A stretch of DNA of 64,000 nucleotides from Symbiodinium natans (GCA_905221605.1 CAJNDS010002723.1:638001-702000), one strand, 5' to 3'. Shown: positions 42,885 to 55,005, counted from the stretch's first letter. Notes: generated by a model not told the origin, from the sequence alone. Translations and numbers: made by a program.

Positions 42885-44700
42885 CGAAGTCGCGGGGCCC
42901 GCCCTCAAGCGATGTGAGGGAGAGCACCAACTCCCGGCAGAATGACCCGCTTCTCCATGCAGCTGTGGAAGACCTCGCGGTCGCACCGCTTGCGGAATGG
43001 CGAGGAGACCCACGTGGTGCCGGTTGGTGGGAAGAAGCCCGGCATTTGCTCATGGCGTCCCAGCCAGTGGGCGCCCGCAAACGCTGCTATTTTCACCGCG
43101 GAAAGGCCGATTGCAACCGGGCCGCCGCAAACCTGCCAACAAGCATCGCCACGAATGGATCGAAGAGGTCGGTTGCTGCCCCGAAAAGCAACAAACAAGC
43201 TTCTCCACAAAGAGGTCGATTGCGGGGGGTGCCCCCGCAAGCCCCGCGACAAGCTTCGCGAACAGGGGGGGAAACCCGCCGCCACGAAGAGATCAGCTGC
43301 TCAAGATGGCGAGGCCATCGAGTTGCTCGCGGAGGCGTGCACCCTCCTCGCGCAGGCTCGCGTCCCAACGACGCAAGCGCTTGCCATGGCCGCTGCGCAA
43401 ACCGGATGGGGACGGGCGACACGTTCCGCCGCTTGGTTTCCAAAACGCTTGCCAAGGAGTGGGCCGCCGACCCGACCACGCCACGCGGCCTTGCCAATTT
43501 GCGCTGCAGGCGCGCGCCCACACCGATGCACTCGCAGCTCACGTGCGTGCCGCTGTCCCGTAGCCCCTCAACCTACTGTTGGTGGGGGTGCTGCCGGGAC
43601 GTACGCCAAGGCGAAGGGCGAGCAGGGGGATCCCCTGCCCCTGCACTATGTTAGCGCTCCTGACGACACGCGTATGGCCTTTGTGGCTGGCCTCTATGTG
43701 ATCACGTCGCCGGCCCGCGCGAGGGCTGCCCCTGACGAAACGGTGGACACAGTTGAGGCCCGGTGCAGCATCGCTTCCAACCTCGGCAAAACCCGCGTAA
43801 TCGCAGCTGAGGCTGGCCCGGTTCCATCGCGGATCGCGGAGCTGGGCGAGGAGAAAAGGTTGACGCCCAGCGAGGGGTTGTCGTCCTCGGTTTGCGCGTG
43901 GGGCACCACCCGGCCTTCGTGCAGGCATTCTTCCGTGACCCGCTGTAGAAGCTTCGCTCCCGCGCACCCCCAGCAGTCGGGAACGCGCGGCGTTGGTGGA
44001 GCGTCGCGATGCAGCTGACCAATGCCAATACTGCGCTGGGCTGCCCCTGGTCGGGTGGGCAGCGGAGGCACCGTCCAGACGCCAAGGACGGCGCGCAGGC
44101 CGCCCACTGGACAGCAACGGCCAATGCCCCCCACCAGCGCCGTGCCCATCCCTGGGAGGCTGCTCCACGCAGCATGGCTGGGGCGCGCGCAGATGCGCGC
44201 AGTGCGATGAGGCGCCGCACTAGACGCTGGGGCTCGTCATTCCAGCGCCCCCCGATTTCAGCAGAATGCATAAGCGATGCGGGCCCCGGCGGGTGAGCTC
44301 GGGTTAACGCGCGAGCTTGCGACGCTGCGCCGCCGCAAGTGCGACAAGTGCGACCCCATCTTCTCAGGCGCTCCAGCTTGGGGCTGTCATCGCGTCGCAA
44401 GGGCGACACCAGGGTTGCGTCGCAGCACTTACGAAGTTGAGCCTTCGGCGATCACGTGCTGCTACCCCAGGCGCCGTCGTATTTGCCAGCCACTGCTGTG
44501 GCACCACTCGCTCCTCTGGCCCGATCGCCTCCCTGACAACCTAGATCCAGGCTCTTCCGAGCATGAAGCCGCCCGGCGAGCATCGGCGAGCAAACAGACC
44601 AGTGCGCGGGCACGCCTAGGCGTGGTCTGCCAGGTTGTCGACGAGTGCGCGGCAGCCGGGCGCTCCGCTTCCTCCGCGCTTCGCACGTGTAAGAGGTAGG
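42885..44700 (+). pseudogene. Degenerate non-LTR retrotransposon, RT destroyed
   Basis: Pieces of the family seen at 46516-49687 occur in order on plus across several frames: PLRKPDGDGRHVPP then DHATRPCQFALQARAHTDAL (43390-43560), PSTYCWWG and DVRQGEG (43570-43625), GEQGDPLPL (about 43618), and LYVITSPARARAAPDETV then ASNLGKTRVIAAEAG (43685-43830). The catalytic motif, FLDD in the better copy, is FVAG here, so the polymerase cannot work. Sequence after about 43900 is too shifted to align by eye. Confidence 0.7.
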
Positions 44701-45440
44701 GGCAGACGCATTCGGCGCCGGAGCGCGAGGTGCACGAGGTCTGGCGCAAGCGTCGTTGCAGGATCGGCAGGGATGGCGGCGAGCCATGCCCCTGCATGTC
44801 AGCAGCGCGCGGTCGCTGGGCCGAATGGCTGGCATTCTTAGATAGGTGATTGGCACGTCACCGCGTTGGTCGAGTGTATCGCTCATGTCGTTTTTGTGAT
44901 GGTTTTGATCCCTTGTTATTCAAAAAAAATCTTGGTCACATGCACTTCTGGAATGTGTTGCTTATTTCAATCACGCCAGTGCTGGCGTCTGCAAACTCGC
45001 AGTTCTAACGTGCTATGGTTGGATTTTGCAGCTGTCAGAGGAGGATTTCTTGCGATTGATATTTATGCTATTTTATCCATTGAATACTCCGTCCTTGATT
45101 GCAGCTCATGTACATTTCGTAGCTTCTGTGTGTCATATGCAGCGCTGACTGCTTCAAGGTTGCTAAGCCTAAGGCTTCTCTGACGCTTGTCGCCAGAAGT
45201 GCGATACGTTTGTTCGTTGCTTTTTCACAACTGGCCGAACGCGGTTGTTTGAGGTCCGAGTCTCTCTTGGAAACGCTTTTCAGCGCACACCCCACTGTGA
45301 ACTCGACGCGTGACATTGCGCGCAACATTGCAACATTGTGTTTTTAGCCAAATGTGGCCAATACCTGCCATGAGGCATCGGCGTGTGAGATGGCATCCTT
45401 GAGCGGGCACGTTAAGATTGTGCATTTTTTTTTCGAGTGC
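44700..45440. other. No gene recognised
   Basis: Lower-GC stretch between two retrotransposon remnants with only short frames. Confidence 0.4.
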
Positions 45441-45449
45441 CTTTTTCCG

Positions 45450-45917
45450 TCAGCCGGGACGTGTCCAGTTTGCCCTTCCGGTCCTACGCAGCGTGCAGTG
45501 GCAGCAGAGAAGGCAGCGCCGGTTCGGCAAACTCGACAACTTCGCTGAGCGTCGGCTGCCCATCGCCGCCCGGCTGCCCTGGTGCACGCCAGATGCCGCC
45601 CAGCAGCGTGGACGTGCGAGTTTCCGGCGCCGCGCGAAATCAATGGCCGCGCCGTCACGATCGCGACTTCCCGGCTGCGGCATCCCGTCCGACTGTGATC
45701 GCAGCAGGGCACGGGAATCGGCACAGAGGCTAAGGAGGAGGAGGCGCCCGCGGTAGGACGTGTTGAGTGCGCGAGCTGCCGGTCTCTGCCAGCCACGAAG
45801 CCAATCCCGGGTCTCTGCCGGCTCGTCGGGCGCGGGCGCTGGGGGCCCTACGCCTTCCAGGAGGGTGGGCCAGTCCGGGCGCGTGGTCCAACCCTCTGCA
45901 CTGTGCAGTGGCGCCAT
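45450..45917 (-). pseudogene. Inverted fragment of the same non-LTR family
   Basis: Minus-strand frame with GWTTRPDWPTLLEGVGPP then RGWQRPAARALNTSYRG and SRALLRSQSD. It parallels GYNAPTWAALLEGTVPP, RGWQQSAGAAVDKRALE and SRALLLSQSG of the element at 46516-49687 (its residues upstream of the zinc motif). This fragment points the other way, so it is a separate insertion. Confidence 0.6.
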
Positions 45918-46320
45918 GTGTGTTGCTGTACAGGCAACTTGATATCATGATCATGATGTATGCGGTTTCATTCTGTTTCAATTTTTTTAGTCCGCGCCTT
46001 TTTCCCACGTCCCTGGGCACACCTAGTGGCAATTTTTTTTTTTTTTTCTCGCGCACCCTTTTTGCAAGCATCCGAATGCGGTCCCAGTGCAGGAGACCAC
46101 CGAGCCCTAATTACCGAACCCACACCCTGCCTAACCACCGAACCGGCTCACCCCAAGCGAGAGGCGAGCGGCGGCGACTCAGCAAAGTCAGCGAGGACGT
46201 CGCTCAGGAGAGGCGCTTCTCCGTCAAGGTTCGCGGTGCCGGAGATGGGCAGGGACAGCAGCCTGGACCCGGACCATCGTCCGACGAAGGCTGCAACACA
46301 CGCAGCACGTTGCCACGTTG

Positions 46321-46342
46321 CTCGCGCGCGCGCGCGCGCGCG
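46321..46342. repeat. (CG)n run
   Basis: About eleven CG units just upstream of the non-LTR element. Confidence 0.9.
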
Positions 46343-46515
46343 AGCAAACGGATGGAGGTGGCCGCTTGTCTCACATCTTTCACGGTCGTGCAACCTCGTT
46401 CGAGGACATTTTTTTTCTGGCAGCGGCATGCTGCTCTGGCACTTCGCACTTCCTCGCCGACAATGCCGCACCAGCGGGTCACAGCGTCGACGGGCAGGTT
46501 GCGCAAGTTGCCGGG

Positions 46516-49500
46516 ATGGCTGCTCGCGCCCGCGGCCGTGGGCGTCGCGGGCGTGGGGGTCGCGGCCGCGGACGACGGGGCGTGCAGAGCCTGAGACCGC
46601 CCGCGGCTACACAGCTCGACACAGACAGCGACCAGGATGCTCGCGGGGGGACGGCCCCTTCGCAGCGCGGCCAAGCGCGGACTTCACCGGCCGCCTTGCC
46701 CGCGATGCTGCCCCACGAACTCGGCAGCCGGGTTTACACGTTCCAGTCACCGCCACGCCAACTACGTGGCCTCTTGCGGAACGCCATGCGAGTCGCGCTT
46801 GAGGCGATCCTGGACGGATCGGGCACGGATACGGAGTTGGATGGCTGGAAACTGTTTGTCTTGGCTCCACGGATGCTGCTCTTCCGGGCGCCCGGCGCGG
46901 CCCGGGTCCCCCTGGCTGAGTTGGCACGCCGGGAGCGCCTGTTCTGCGAGGGCAAATGGGTCCAGCTGCTCGTTGAAAGCGCGGCCGCGGCTCGGGAGTC
47001 CACAGAGGCATCCGCGGCTCCCGGGCGTGGCCGTCCTGCTATGTCCTGCTGATGGGTCAGCCGAAGACGTTCGACGTCGGGCTGACAGAGCGGCTGCCCT
47101 CACCCACATGGGCGAGCTCTCCGCCGCGGCCCAGGCCTTAACCGCTTCCCCGTTGGCACCCGCCACGTCCGCAACGCTGGCCGCGCTGCGGGACCCGGAA
47201 AGACGCCCTCCTACAGTCCAAGTTCCATTGGACCCGCCGTTGGATCCGCGTTCCTCCTCCGTCGTTGAGATTTGCACGCGGCGGCTGCTGGCCAATCTCC
47301 GCCGAACACGACGGGGAGCGGCGGCAGGGCCGTCGGGCTGTACAAACGAGCACCTGCGGGTCCTGCTGGACGAGGAGTCCTGTACCCAGCTCCTAGGCCG
47401 CGTCGCTGCCAGACTCGCCGTCGCTGAAGTGCCGGGAGAGATTGCGGGGGCGCTGAGACTCGGCCGGATGGTCGCGCTCACGAAGCCAGCGGGCGGAGTG
47501 CGGGCGCTTGTGATGGGGGATGTCTTTCGCCGGCTCGTGGCTCGCACGCTGGCACAGCAGTTCGGGGAGCAGTTTCGGCAGGCGTGTGCGCCGCGCTCAG
47601 CACGCGCGCAGGCTCGGAGGCGCTGGTCCGGGCGTTACGGGCTGCAACGGAAGCCGGCCCTCGAACAACGATACTGAGCATAGATGGCGTGGGTGTGTAC
47701 GACCACATCTCCCGTGCCAGTATGCTGCGGGACCTAAGCTCCCACCCATCGCTGGCCGGCCTGGTACCGTTCGCGCACCTTTTCTACGGGCAGCCCAGCC
47801 GCTATATCTATTACGATGAACGGGGGGAGGGGCATGAGGTGTTGCAGGGCGAGGGCGGGGAATGGCGGGGAACAAGGCGATCCACTGATGCCGGGGCTAT
47901 ACGCGCTCGGCCAACATGCGGCCCTTCTCCACTTGCATTCTCAGTTGCGGCCAGATGAACGCCTCTATGCTTTCCTGGATGACGTCTACGTCACGTCCAC
48001 GCCGGAGAGGACCCTCCCCGCCCTTCGGTCAGCACAAGAGGTTTTGTCCCAACACGCCAACGTCCAGGTCCACCTCGGCAAGATGCGGGCATGGAACGCC
48101 GCTGGCGAGGAGCCTCCGGGCCCGGTCGCTGCGCTGCCCCGCCGTGAGGGAGAGCCACCCTGTTGGACAGGGAGCTGGGCCTTGCCGCCTGAGGCACAAG
48201 GTCTGGTGGTGCTGGGGACTCCCATTGGCAGCCGCGAGTACGTCGCGCGCGTCCTGGAGGAGAAGCGAGCGCAGCAGGATCTCCTTCTCGCGCGGCTGCC
48301 GGCCGTCCAGGACCTCCAAAGCGCCTGGCTGTTGCTCCTGTTCTGCGCGGCGCCTCGGTGCAACTACCTGTTGCGCACGGTGCCGCCGAGCGCAACAACG
48401 TCGTACGCGGGGTCGCACGACGAAGCGATACTGCGCTGCCTGGCGACCTTGCTGTCGGGGGGGAAGTACCGCTGGACATCCCGCCTCAGAGCGAGCGGCG
48501 AGCCCACTTGCCGCTGCGCATGGGCGGCCTCGGCTTGTCGCCGGCCAGGGAGCACAGGTTGGGCCTCCTGGGCAGACACCGTCACCGCGCTGCAGGAGTG
48601 CCACCTCGGCACGCTCGCCGCGCTCATGCGGCCCCTGTTGGATGTCGCGGCAGCGGGTGTGCCCCCCAGCGTCATGGAGGCAGAGCACGCTGCACAGTGC
48701 CTACGCTCGCAGGGGTACAACGCGCCAACTTGGGCAGCGCTGTTGGAGGGCACGGTCCCCCCCAACCTGGAAGACGATGCCGGGCCCTCCGCCCCAACGA
48801 GGCGAGGATGGCAGCAAAGTGCCGGAGCTGCTGTGGACAAGCGCGCGCTCGAGATGCTATTTTCTGACTTGGATAGTGCATCCCGGGCGCTGCTGCTGTC
48901 CCAAAGCGGCGAAGGTGCCAGCTGCGCGATCACCGCCATCCCGAGCTCCCCGGACTTCGTCGTCGACAGCGGGGAGTTCCGCACCTTCCTGCTTCGGCGG
49001 CTACGACTGGCGTTGCCGCTCGCCCCACGCCGATGCCGCTGCGGCGGAACCCTCGATGAGCTCGGGGACCACCGTTCCGCCTGCGCACAGGTTGGGGTGC
49101 GAGCGCATAGAGCGGGGCCACTGGAGCGGGCTGCTGCTCGCATTTGCCGTGAGGCCGGCGCCCGGGTGGCCACCAGCGTCGCTCTCCGGGACCTCAACCT
49201 CGACGTGCCGGCGACCGATGGTCGGCGGATCGAGGTGGTGGCCAACGGCCTGCCTTTGTGGCAGGGGGCGCAAATCGCGGTTGACACCACCTTGGTTTGC
49301 CCCGTCCGACGCGACGGGCAAGCGCGACCGGGCGCGGATGCGAGGCCGGGTCTCGCTCTGGAGCAGGCTGCCCAGCGCAAGATGCGCACGTACCCTGAGC
49401 TTCAGCCGGGCGGACGGGGCCGCTGCCGCCTCGTCGTGTTCGGCCTGGAGGTCGGGGGCCGCTTCAGCAGCGGGACGCTGGCTTTCATTCGCCGCCTCGC

Positions 49501-49687
49501 ACGGGTCCGCAGCCGCGTGCGGGCCCCCTGGGCGCAAATTGCTGCGGCGCGGGCACTGACACGGCGGTGGACGGCCCTTGCAGGGCTCGCTGCCATGCGG
49601 GCCCACGCGCAGTCCCTGCTGGAGCTGCCGGTCAGCACGCGGGACGCCGGTGATGGCGCAGAGATCCTTGGGGGATCTGCTCGCTGA
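46516..49687 (+). CDS. Non-LTR retrotransposon ORF: RT, zinc motif, nuclease-like domain; frameshifted
   Basis: Starts at ATG 46516 (MAARARGRGRRG, Arg/Gly-rich). It reads in four phases, changing near 47035, 47600 and 47862, then stays open from 47816 to the stop at 49687. RT landmarks: ALTKPAGGVRALVMGDVFRR, SIDGVGVYDHISRASML (first catalytic Asp), GGEQGDPLMPG and FLDDVYVTS (second catalytic site), then VVLGTPIGS. The C-terminus has a C-x-C-x9-H-x3-C motif (CRCGGTLDELGDHRSAC) followed by RIEVVANGLPLWQGAQIAVD, resembling the restriction-like endonuclease of R2/CRE-type elements. Such elements copy themselves by target-primed reverse transcription. The frameshifts make this copy inactive unless recoded. 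Confidence 0.85.
47854..47873 (+). repeat. 10-bp tandem duplication causing a frameshift in RT
   Basis: GGCGGGGAAT followed by GGCGGGGAAC, exactly where the frame changes before GEQGDPL. Removing one unit by eye would restore phase, so this is a likely inactivating mutation. Confidence 0.75.
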
Positions 49688-49699
49688 GCGGCTGTGATG

Positions 49700-50440
49700 C
49701 GGGGGCGAAGGCTGAGAACTTTCACGTGCAGGTGCAAAAAGGTGAGGGCGAGCTGCTGCCAGCCATCCCTCCAGTTTCCCGGGCTCTCGGTCCCAGTCCG
49801 GTTTTGCTGGCATGCACCTGGCACTGCGCCGCTGCCTTCGGCTGCCCCTGCCTCTGACGGACAGGCGCTGGGGCGCGGACGGTTGCCCGAGGTGCCGTGG
49901 CGAAGCTCACGGGTTTGGAGTGATTCATCAGTACTACCTCGCGTGCCCGCGCACCGGGTTGCTGTCTTGCCCTCGAGCACGAGTTGCTTCCCTTCCTGAG
50001 GTTGTTTTATATGGCCAACCGTCCACATACTGTTGGTGGGACGCGGGGGGCGCTGACACGGGGGGCGCTGCCGCGACATACGGCAAGCCTTCGAAGGCTG
50101 CGAGCAAGGCGAACAAGGTGACCCGTTGGCTCCGACCCATTAGGCATCGCAAGGCTGGGCGCGGACGTGTGGCGGGGAAACAAACCACCCTCCGAGCGTG
50201 GTCTTGGGCACACCCATCGGCCATAATATCGTCATGGCGGAAAGCCGGGTGCGCACCCAGCTCGAGCTCGCCTCCCCGCCATGCTGCAGGCTCCTCGTGC
50301 TCGGTTCCGAAAAAGGCGGGCGCTGGAACGAAGCGGCGCCGCGGCTCGTCAAAGACTTGGCGCGCGTCCGCATCCGCGCCCACCCTACGAAGCCCATGGC
50401 CCGCGCCACCACACGCAAGCCAGCGACAGGGCCCGGCGCT
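49700..50440 (+). pseudogene. Internally deleted copy of the non-LTR family
   Basis: Segments that are far apart in the full element lie side by side: LALRRCLRLPLPL with CPRCRG (zinc region, about 49815), YGQPSTYCWWDAGG (about 50012), EQGEQGDPLAPTH (about 50100), VLGTPIGHNIVMAESRVR (about 50200) and LLVLGSEKGGRWNEAAPRL (about 50290). The order mixes C-terminal and RT parts, so it is rearranged or two nested fragments. Confidence 0.6.
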
Positions 50441-50449
50441 TGATTAGGG

Positions 50450-50720
50450 TAATTCAACCGCGCAAGGCCCTCATCATGAAGGCGGAAAAGCGCGAAGAAA
50501 AACACATTTTTTCCATCGCAACCACCTGTTGCGGTCCTGAAAAAACTGCATTCATGGTATGTCATGGTGGTCGGCTGCAAGTCTTTGGACTTCCACTTCA
50601 GGGTTCTGCCGTCCCGGTGGTGCCTGAATATCGTTATTTAGGTGTGGTCTTTCAAGCCTCCAGAAAATGGAAGTTGCAGATTGATAGCTTGCTTGCGAGA
50701 AGCACTCGCAAATTTCATTA
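50450..50720 (+). pseudogene. Fragment of a second type of non-LTR RT
   Basis: Frame with GPEKTAFMVCHGGRLQVF, EYRYLGVVFQASRKWK and IDSLLARSTRKFH. Y-x-YLGV is the conserved motif after the catalytic site in LINE-type reverse transcriptases. It differs from the neighbouring family, so it is a separate element, truncated at both ends. An RNA-like AT-rich stretch (50440-50520) precedes it. Confidence 0.6.
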
Positions 50721-50794
50721 ATTTGTGGCGTGGGCCGAGAAACGCCACCAGCACAGCGGATTCCGACGCACTCCAGGCGCGGCAGTCTTAGATT

Positions 50795-51330
50795 GAAAAA
50801 AACCATCATGCGAGCATTGTGTTTGCAAATGGGGTGCGCTGCGCCCCTCCCAAACCCCCCCGCTTTTTTAGGCCGTTGTTCAAGCTTGTTTCAAAGCCAT
50901 CATGCTAGCATTGTGCACTCCCCCAACCCCCTGGTTCTCTAAGCCGCGCAAGCTTTCCCAAAGCATATGGGGGCTGCGCCCCCCCTCCCCGCACCCCCAA
51001 CCCCACCGTGTTTTTTCGTGATGCAAGCCTGCTTCAAAGCATATTAACGATTGAAAGCCATCATGCGCGCATTGTGTTGGCTGCGTCCCCCCAACCCGCT
51101 GCTTTAAGCCGTTCAAGCTTTTTTCAAAGCATATGAAAGATGGAAACCATCATGCCATTTTTTCAAAGCATATGAACATTGTGTTTGCAAATGGGGTGGG
51201 GCAGGAGGGGGGGGGGGTGCGCCCTGCCTTCCCTCGTTTCATAAGCCATGCAAGCTTCATTCAAAGCATATGCGTTTTTTTTGAAACCTGTCATGCGTGC
51301 ACTGTGTTTGCAAATGGGGGGGGGGGGCCC
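50795..51330 (+). repeat. Degenerate tandem repeat with CATCATGCGAGCATTGTG core
   Basis: Five or more irregular units of roughly 90-160 bp share CATCATGC-AGCATTGTG, TTGCAAATGGGG, a C-rich block, AGCCGTTCAAGCTT and CAAAGCATATGAA. Cores lie near 50804, 50898, 51059, 51147 and 51289. Confidence 0.8.
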
Positions 51331-51400
51331 CCCGGCCCCCCCCTCCCCCGGCCCCCTCCCCCGCCCCCCTCCCCCCTCCTTCCCCCCCCTCCGCGCTAAA
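51290..51400. repeat. PolyG/polyC tract
   Basis: G-run followed by more than 80 bases of nearly pure C, at the end of the preceding repeat. Confidence 0.9.
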
Positions 51401-52550
51401 GGGAATGTAGACCAGGGGACCAGCAGAGCGGGGCACCAGGAGAGGGGACCACGGAAAAACAAAATTACAACAAAAAGAAGAAATACAAAAAAACTCTACG
51501 CCCGTACTATACTCCCTACTAAGGACTGTTAGTATAAGGGGGGGGACATCCAAACACAAATGTATCAACAACTCATGACGAAGGCGCGCACTTACCGAAA
51601 ACACGGTAGTTGTGTAGTTCGACAACTTTTTCCTTCCAAAGCGATGGTAGAGGATATGATCAGCTCAAGAAGGAAATCGCAAGATGGCAGAGGACATCTT
51701 CCTAATTTTGCAGGGGCATGTTTTGTAGGCCACGGTATCCGACACAACCCTGTGACGTTTACACATCTTAAATCAACATTTCCTGATTTGAACACATCTT
51801 GCCATGGTGATATGGCCTTTGTTGTTTTCCGCCGCTATTGTGTGCACGAGGGTGGTCCGGGTCTTACCGAGGCATTTTTTGGGGTGGAGTTGTGGCTGAT
51901 GATTACTTGTCCGTGCAGAGTGGCGTTTGCAAGGTCAATGCGTGGGATGCGCCCGGAGCTCAGTGGCATCATCTTCCTTGTTGCAAGTGGCGCCAAAGTG
52001 ACCCGTTCCGGTGCAGGAATGGGGCGTGGCAACTGTGCATCGGTGCAGTGTGCCGAAGTGCCGCACTTACTAGGCTTGATTTGTCGCTGGATCATGCTGG
52101 TGCTGATAGGACGCCGCGTACGTCGGTCGTAAGGTCGCTCACTGGATGTTTCCAGTGATCCCGATCGTTGCTCGGACTTCGAGCGGCGCAAGCCAACCGC
52201 TCAGACATACGCTAATTACGAACACATGATTCTGCCGCAACACGTTGTGCTGTGTTGTGCCTGGTTAGAATTTAATTTCTAAGCAGGAGCGGCTGTGTGC
52301 TCGTAGCAGTTTTGTTTTCGAGGATGCTCCTCAGCTCCGATGCGCTGTGCCTCAGCCAGGCGCGTGTTTGCATAACCGGCAATAAGGGCCTTATGGAATC
52401 GATCAAGAGCTACAGAGTTGTGGTTATAGTCCGAAGCAATACACCCCACTTCCGTTATCCTTGGATTGCAGCATTTGGCCAAGATCGGTATGCTGGCAAG
52501 CACAATGCTTCAAGAGTTTTTTTTTCAAGAGTTGTCCGTAGGTTTCCGGA
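51400..52550. other. No gene recognised
   Basis: The longest frame, 51560-52132 plus (191 codons, HLPNFAGACFVGHGI), has no recognised domain and the opposite strand is also partly open. A separate short frame covers 52297-52550. Confidence 0.35.
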
Positions 52551-52555
52551 CTCCA

Positions 52556-52925
52556 ACGCCCACGCCCTCGACGACGCCCACACCCACGCCCGCGCCCGCG
52601 CCCGTGCCCACGCCCACGCCCACGCCCACACACGCCCACGCCCACGCCCACGCCCACGCCCACGCCCACGCCCACGCCCACGCCCACGCCCACGCCCACG
52701 CCCACGCCCACGCCCACGCCCACGCCCACGCCCACGCCCACGCCCACGCCCACGCCCACGCCCACGCCCACGCCCACGCCCACGCCCACGCCACACGCAC
52801 ACGCACACGCCCACGCCCACGCCCACGCCCACGCCCACGCCCACGCCCACGCCCACGCCCACGCCCACGCCCACGCCCACGCCCACGCCCACGCCCACGC
52901 CCACGCCCACGCCCACGCCCACGCC
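52556..52925. repeat. (CCCACG)n minisatellite
   Basis: About 60 hexamers, broken once by ACACGCACACGCACACG near 52791-52809. Every frame on both strands is open (TPTP, HAHA, RPRP, GVGV, AWAW, GRGR), so the ORFs covering it carry no evidence of a gene. Confidence 0.97.
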
Positions 52926-52949
52926 CAAACAAGGAAGAAACAAGTTCAC

Positions 52950-55000
52950 CGGCAATTGTCTGTCGTTTAGAACATTACACTCAGTACACACCATTCATTG
53001 CCGGTGGTTAGGGAATTGCCTGGATGTTCTGCCGACAGTTCTTTAGCAGGGCACGCGTTGAGCTTGCACATAAGCAGCTGGTTGGCAGGGGAGTTGCAAG
53101 CGGAAATGTTCCGAACGTGCTGATTGCCATCACGTGCAAACGTTCGGACCCCGCCAGTTTGGGAGTCTTCTACATTGGAGCGGTCTGGAAACGGTCTGGA
53201 CACGGTCTTGGGCCACCCAAGGTACATCAACGAAGAAGTATGCTACCTGAAGCCACTAACTTGTGAAGAAGAAGACCGCTGGCCACAGTCTCGGGGCATA
53301 GGCAAGAGAGGCATAGATGTTTTCTGATGTTTTGTGCAACGCTGGCAGGGCGAGGGAATCCTTGGGTGTGTAAGGTACGCAGATCAGCAGTACTTTGCCT
53401 TTGCCCGGTCCCCGGCCTCCCCTCAAGAGAAGGTGTATCAGCTTCATGTTTACCCTTTGTTTAGCACGTTGTGCATGTCTTTGCTGTTGGGCAAGTCGCT
53501 GCACCTCAACTCTGCGATCCTGCGGGCAGCGTTGCTCAGCAGAAGGTTGGCTAGACTTGATCTGGGCAAGGTCAAGTCAGATATGACGGTCGGCTGTCCG
53601 GTGTGCTTCTCAGATTCTCAGCTTGCACGGGTCAGCTTAGACGAAACTTTACACCCTCAACTCCTCAAATTTGTGCTGTTGCGGTGCCCACAAGAAAGGG
53701 CCTGACCTCAATGGACGACCCTAAACCCTGAACCCTATTAAGCCCTAAACCCTCAGCCCTTTTTTGCTGTCCCTGCGGAGTGACCGAGAGCGGTCAGCTA
53801 GGCGGGTGGCAAGAACTCTTTTGCTTAAGCCACAAACATTAAACCATAAAGGTGAGTGCCTCGCCTGGCTTGTCCGAGTGTGAGCGATTAAACCATAAAC
53901 CCTAAACCCTACACTAAGGCGTGCGCGAGTGCTGGGCGGGTGGCACAAAACCTCCAACCCTGCGACAAAAATGGATTCACAGTGGGGTGATCTGCCAGGA
54001 GCAGCCGCCACCGCCTCCAGCAATCACCGTGACCACCACGACGGCAGGGGCCTCCCAGGAGCCAGGAGCTTGGCCCTTGAGCGTCCGACAAGAGGATTTG
54101 GGGACTTTGAAGGTTTATAGGATTCTGCCCCCCAACCCCCGCTAACAAAGGGGGCTGCTTGTTGTTCTCTCAATTTGCCAGCTGATCCGGCCTCTGCCTC
54201 TGAGACTGGGAGCCCTTGACAGGCATCCATAAGCCCCCAAAATCTGGAAAAGTATGGGGTCATTTGTGCCATCAAAATCTGTGCAGAATCATTACTGGAA
54301 TCGGCCACTTTCTACCGAAGCCTGGGACACCCCCTCGCGAAGATCCTTGTGACCCTACACCAAAACCCCTAAATCCCGAAACTCCCCAACCCCCAAACCT
54401 GAAACACCTTGGGGGTGTCGAAGTTCGATCTGCTAGCGAGGCCACAGAGCCCCCAGAAGCCCAGAGAAGCCGTGAATCTGGGCTCAGACTGGTGGTCTTT
54501 CACACGCCTTCTCCATTGGCCTTCCCAGCAGTACGGTCCTCAGACATTTGCTTCGATCATTTGGGGTTTAGGTCTAACGTTGGTGTTCCCAGGTGATGTT
54601 CTGAGGGTTCAAAAACCAAATCCTAGTCCCGAAACCTGGAAGTCTTGAGACTTGCCCAAAAGTATGTCCGGATGGGGTCCATTGTCACGCAAAAGGTTGA
54701 TTGCCCGCATGCTTTCGTAGAGTTCTTCGTGCTCCTTGATCCCAACTCCTTCTACAGGAATTCAGTGGCCTGCACAAGCCTGCCCCACAAGGGGCCATGG
54801 TGTTGTAGAGCGGGAGGGAGTGCGAGTATGCTCCTCCCGGACGCAAAAAGTCCGGAAATGCCTGTAAAATCGTGCAGTAGTTGTGCATGCCCCCTCAAAA
54901 CAAAGGCTTCAACCTCTAAGCTGCCCCTAAACCCTAAACCCTAAACCCTAAACCCTAAACCCTAAACCCTAGCAACTCCAAGCGGGCCCAAGCCAAGCGT
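52950..55000. other. Mostly non-coding, with short telomere-like arrays
   Basis: A 123-codon plus frame at 53334-53705 (YQLHVYPLFSTLCMSLLLGK) is unassigned. CCCTAAA arrays occur at 53720-53758, 53889-53914 and 54928-54971. Short frames elsewhere have no recognised product. Confidence 0.4.
54928..54971 (+). repeat. Telomere-like array (CCCTAAA)
   Basis: Six perfect heptamers, 35 bases upstream of the open frame at 55006. Confidence 0.95.
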
Positions 55001-55005
55001 TCTAA

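Noticed and set aside
46607-49813. Several minus-strand ORFs of 130-340 codons across the non-LTR element
   Set aside because: The plus strand carries all RT, zinc and nuclease-like motifs; the minus frames are open only because of high GC.
52556-52925. CRISPR-like repeated array
   Set aside because: Contiguous hexamers without unique spacers in a eukaryotic context.
52297-53046. 249-codon and other ORFs through (CCCACG)n
   Set aside because: All six frames are open by repeat composition, so openness is not evidence.
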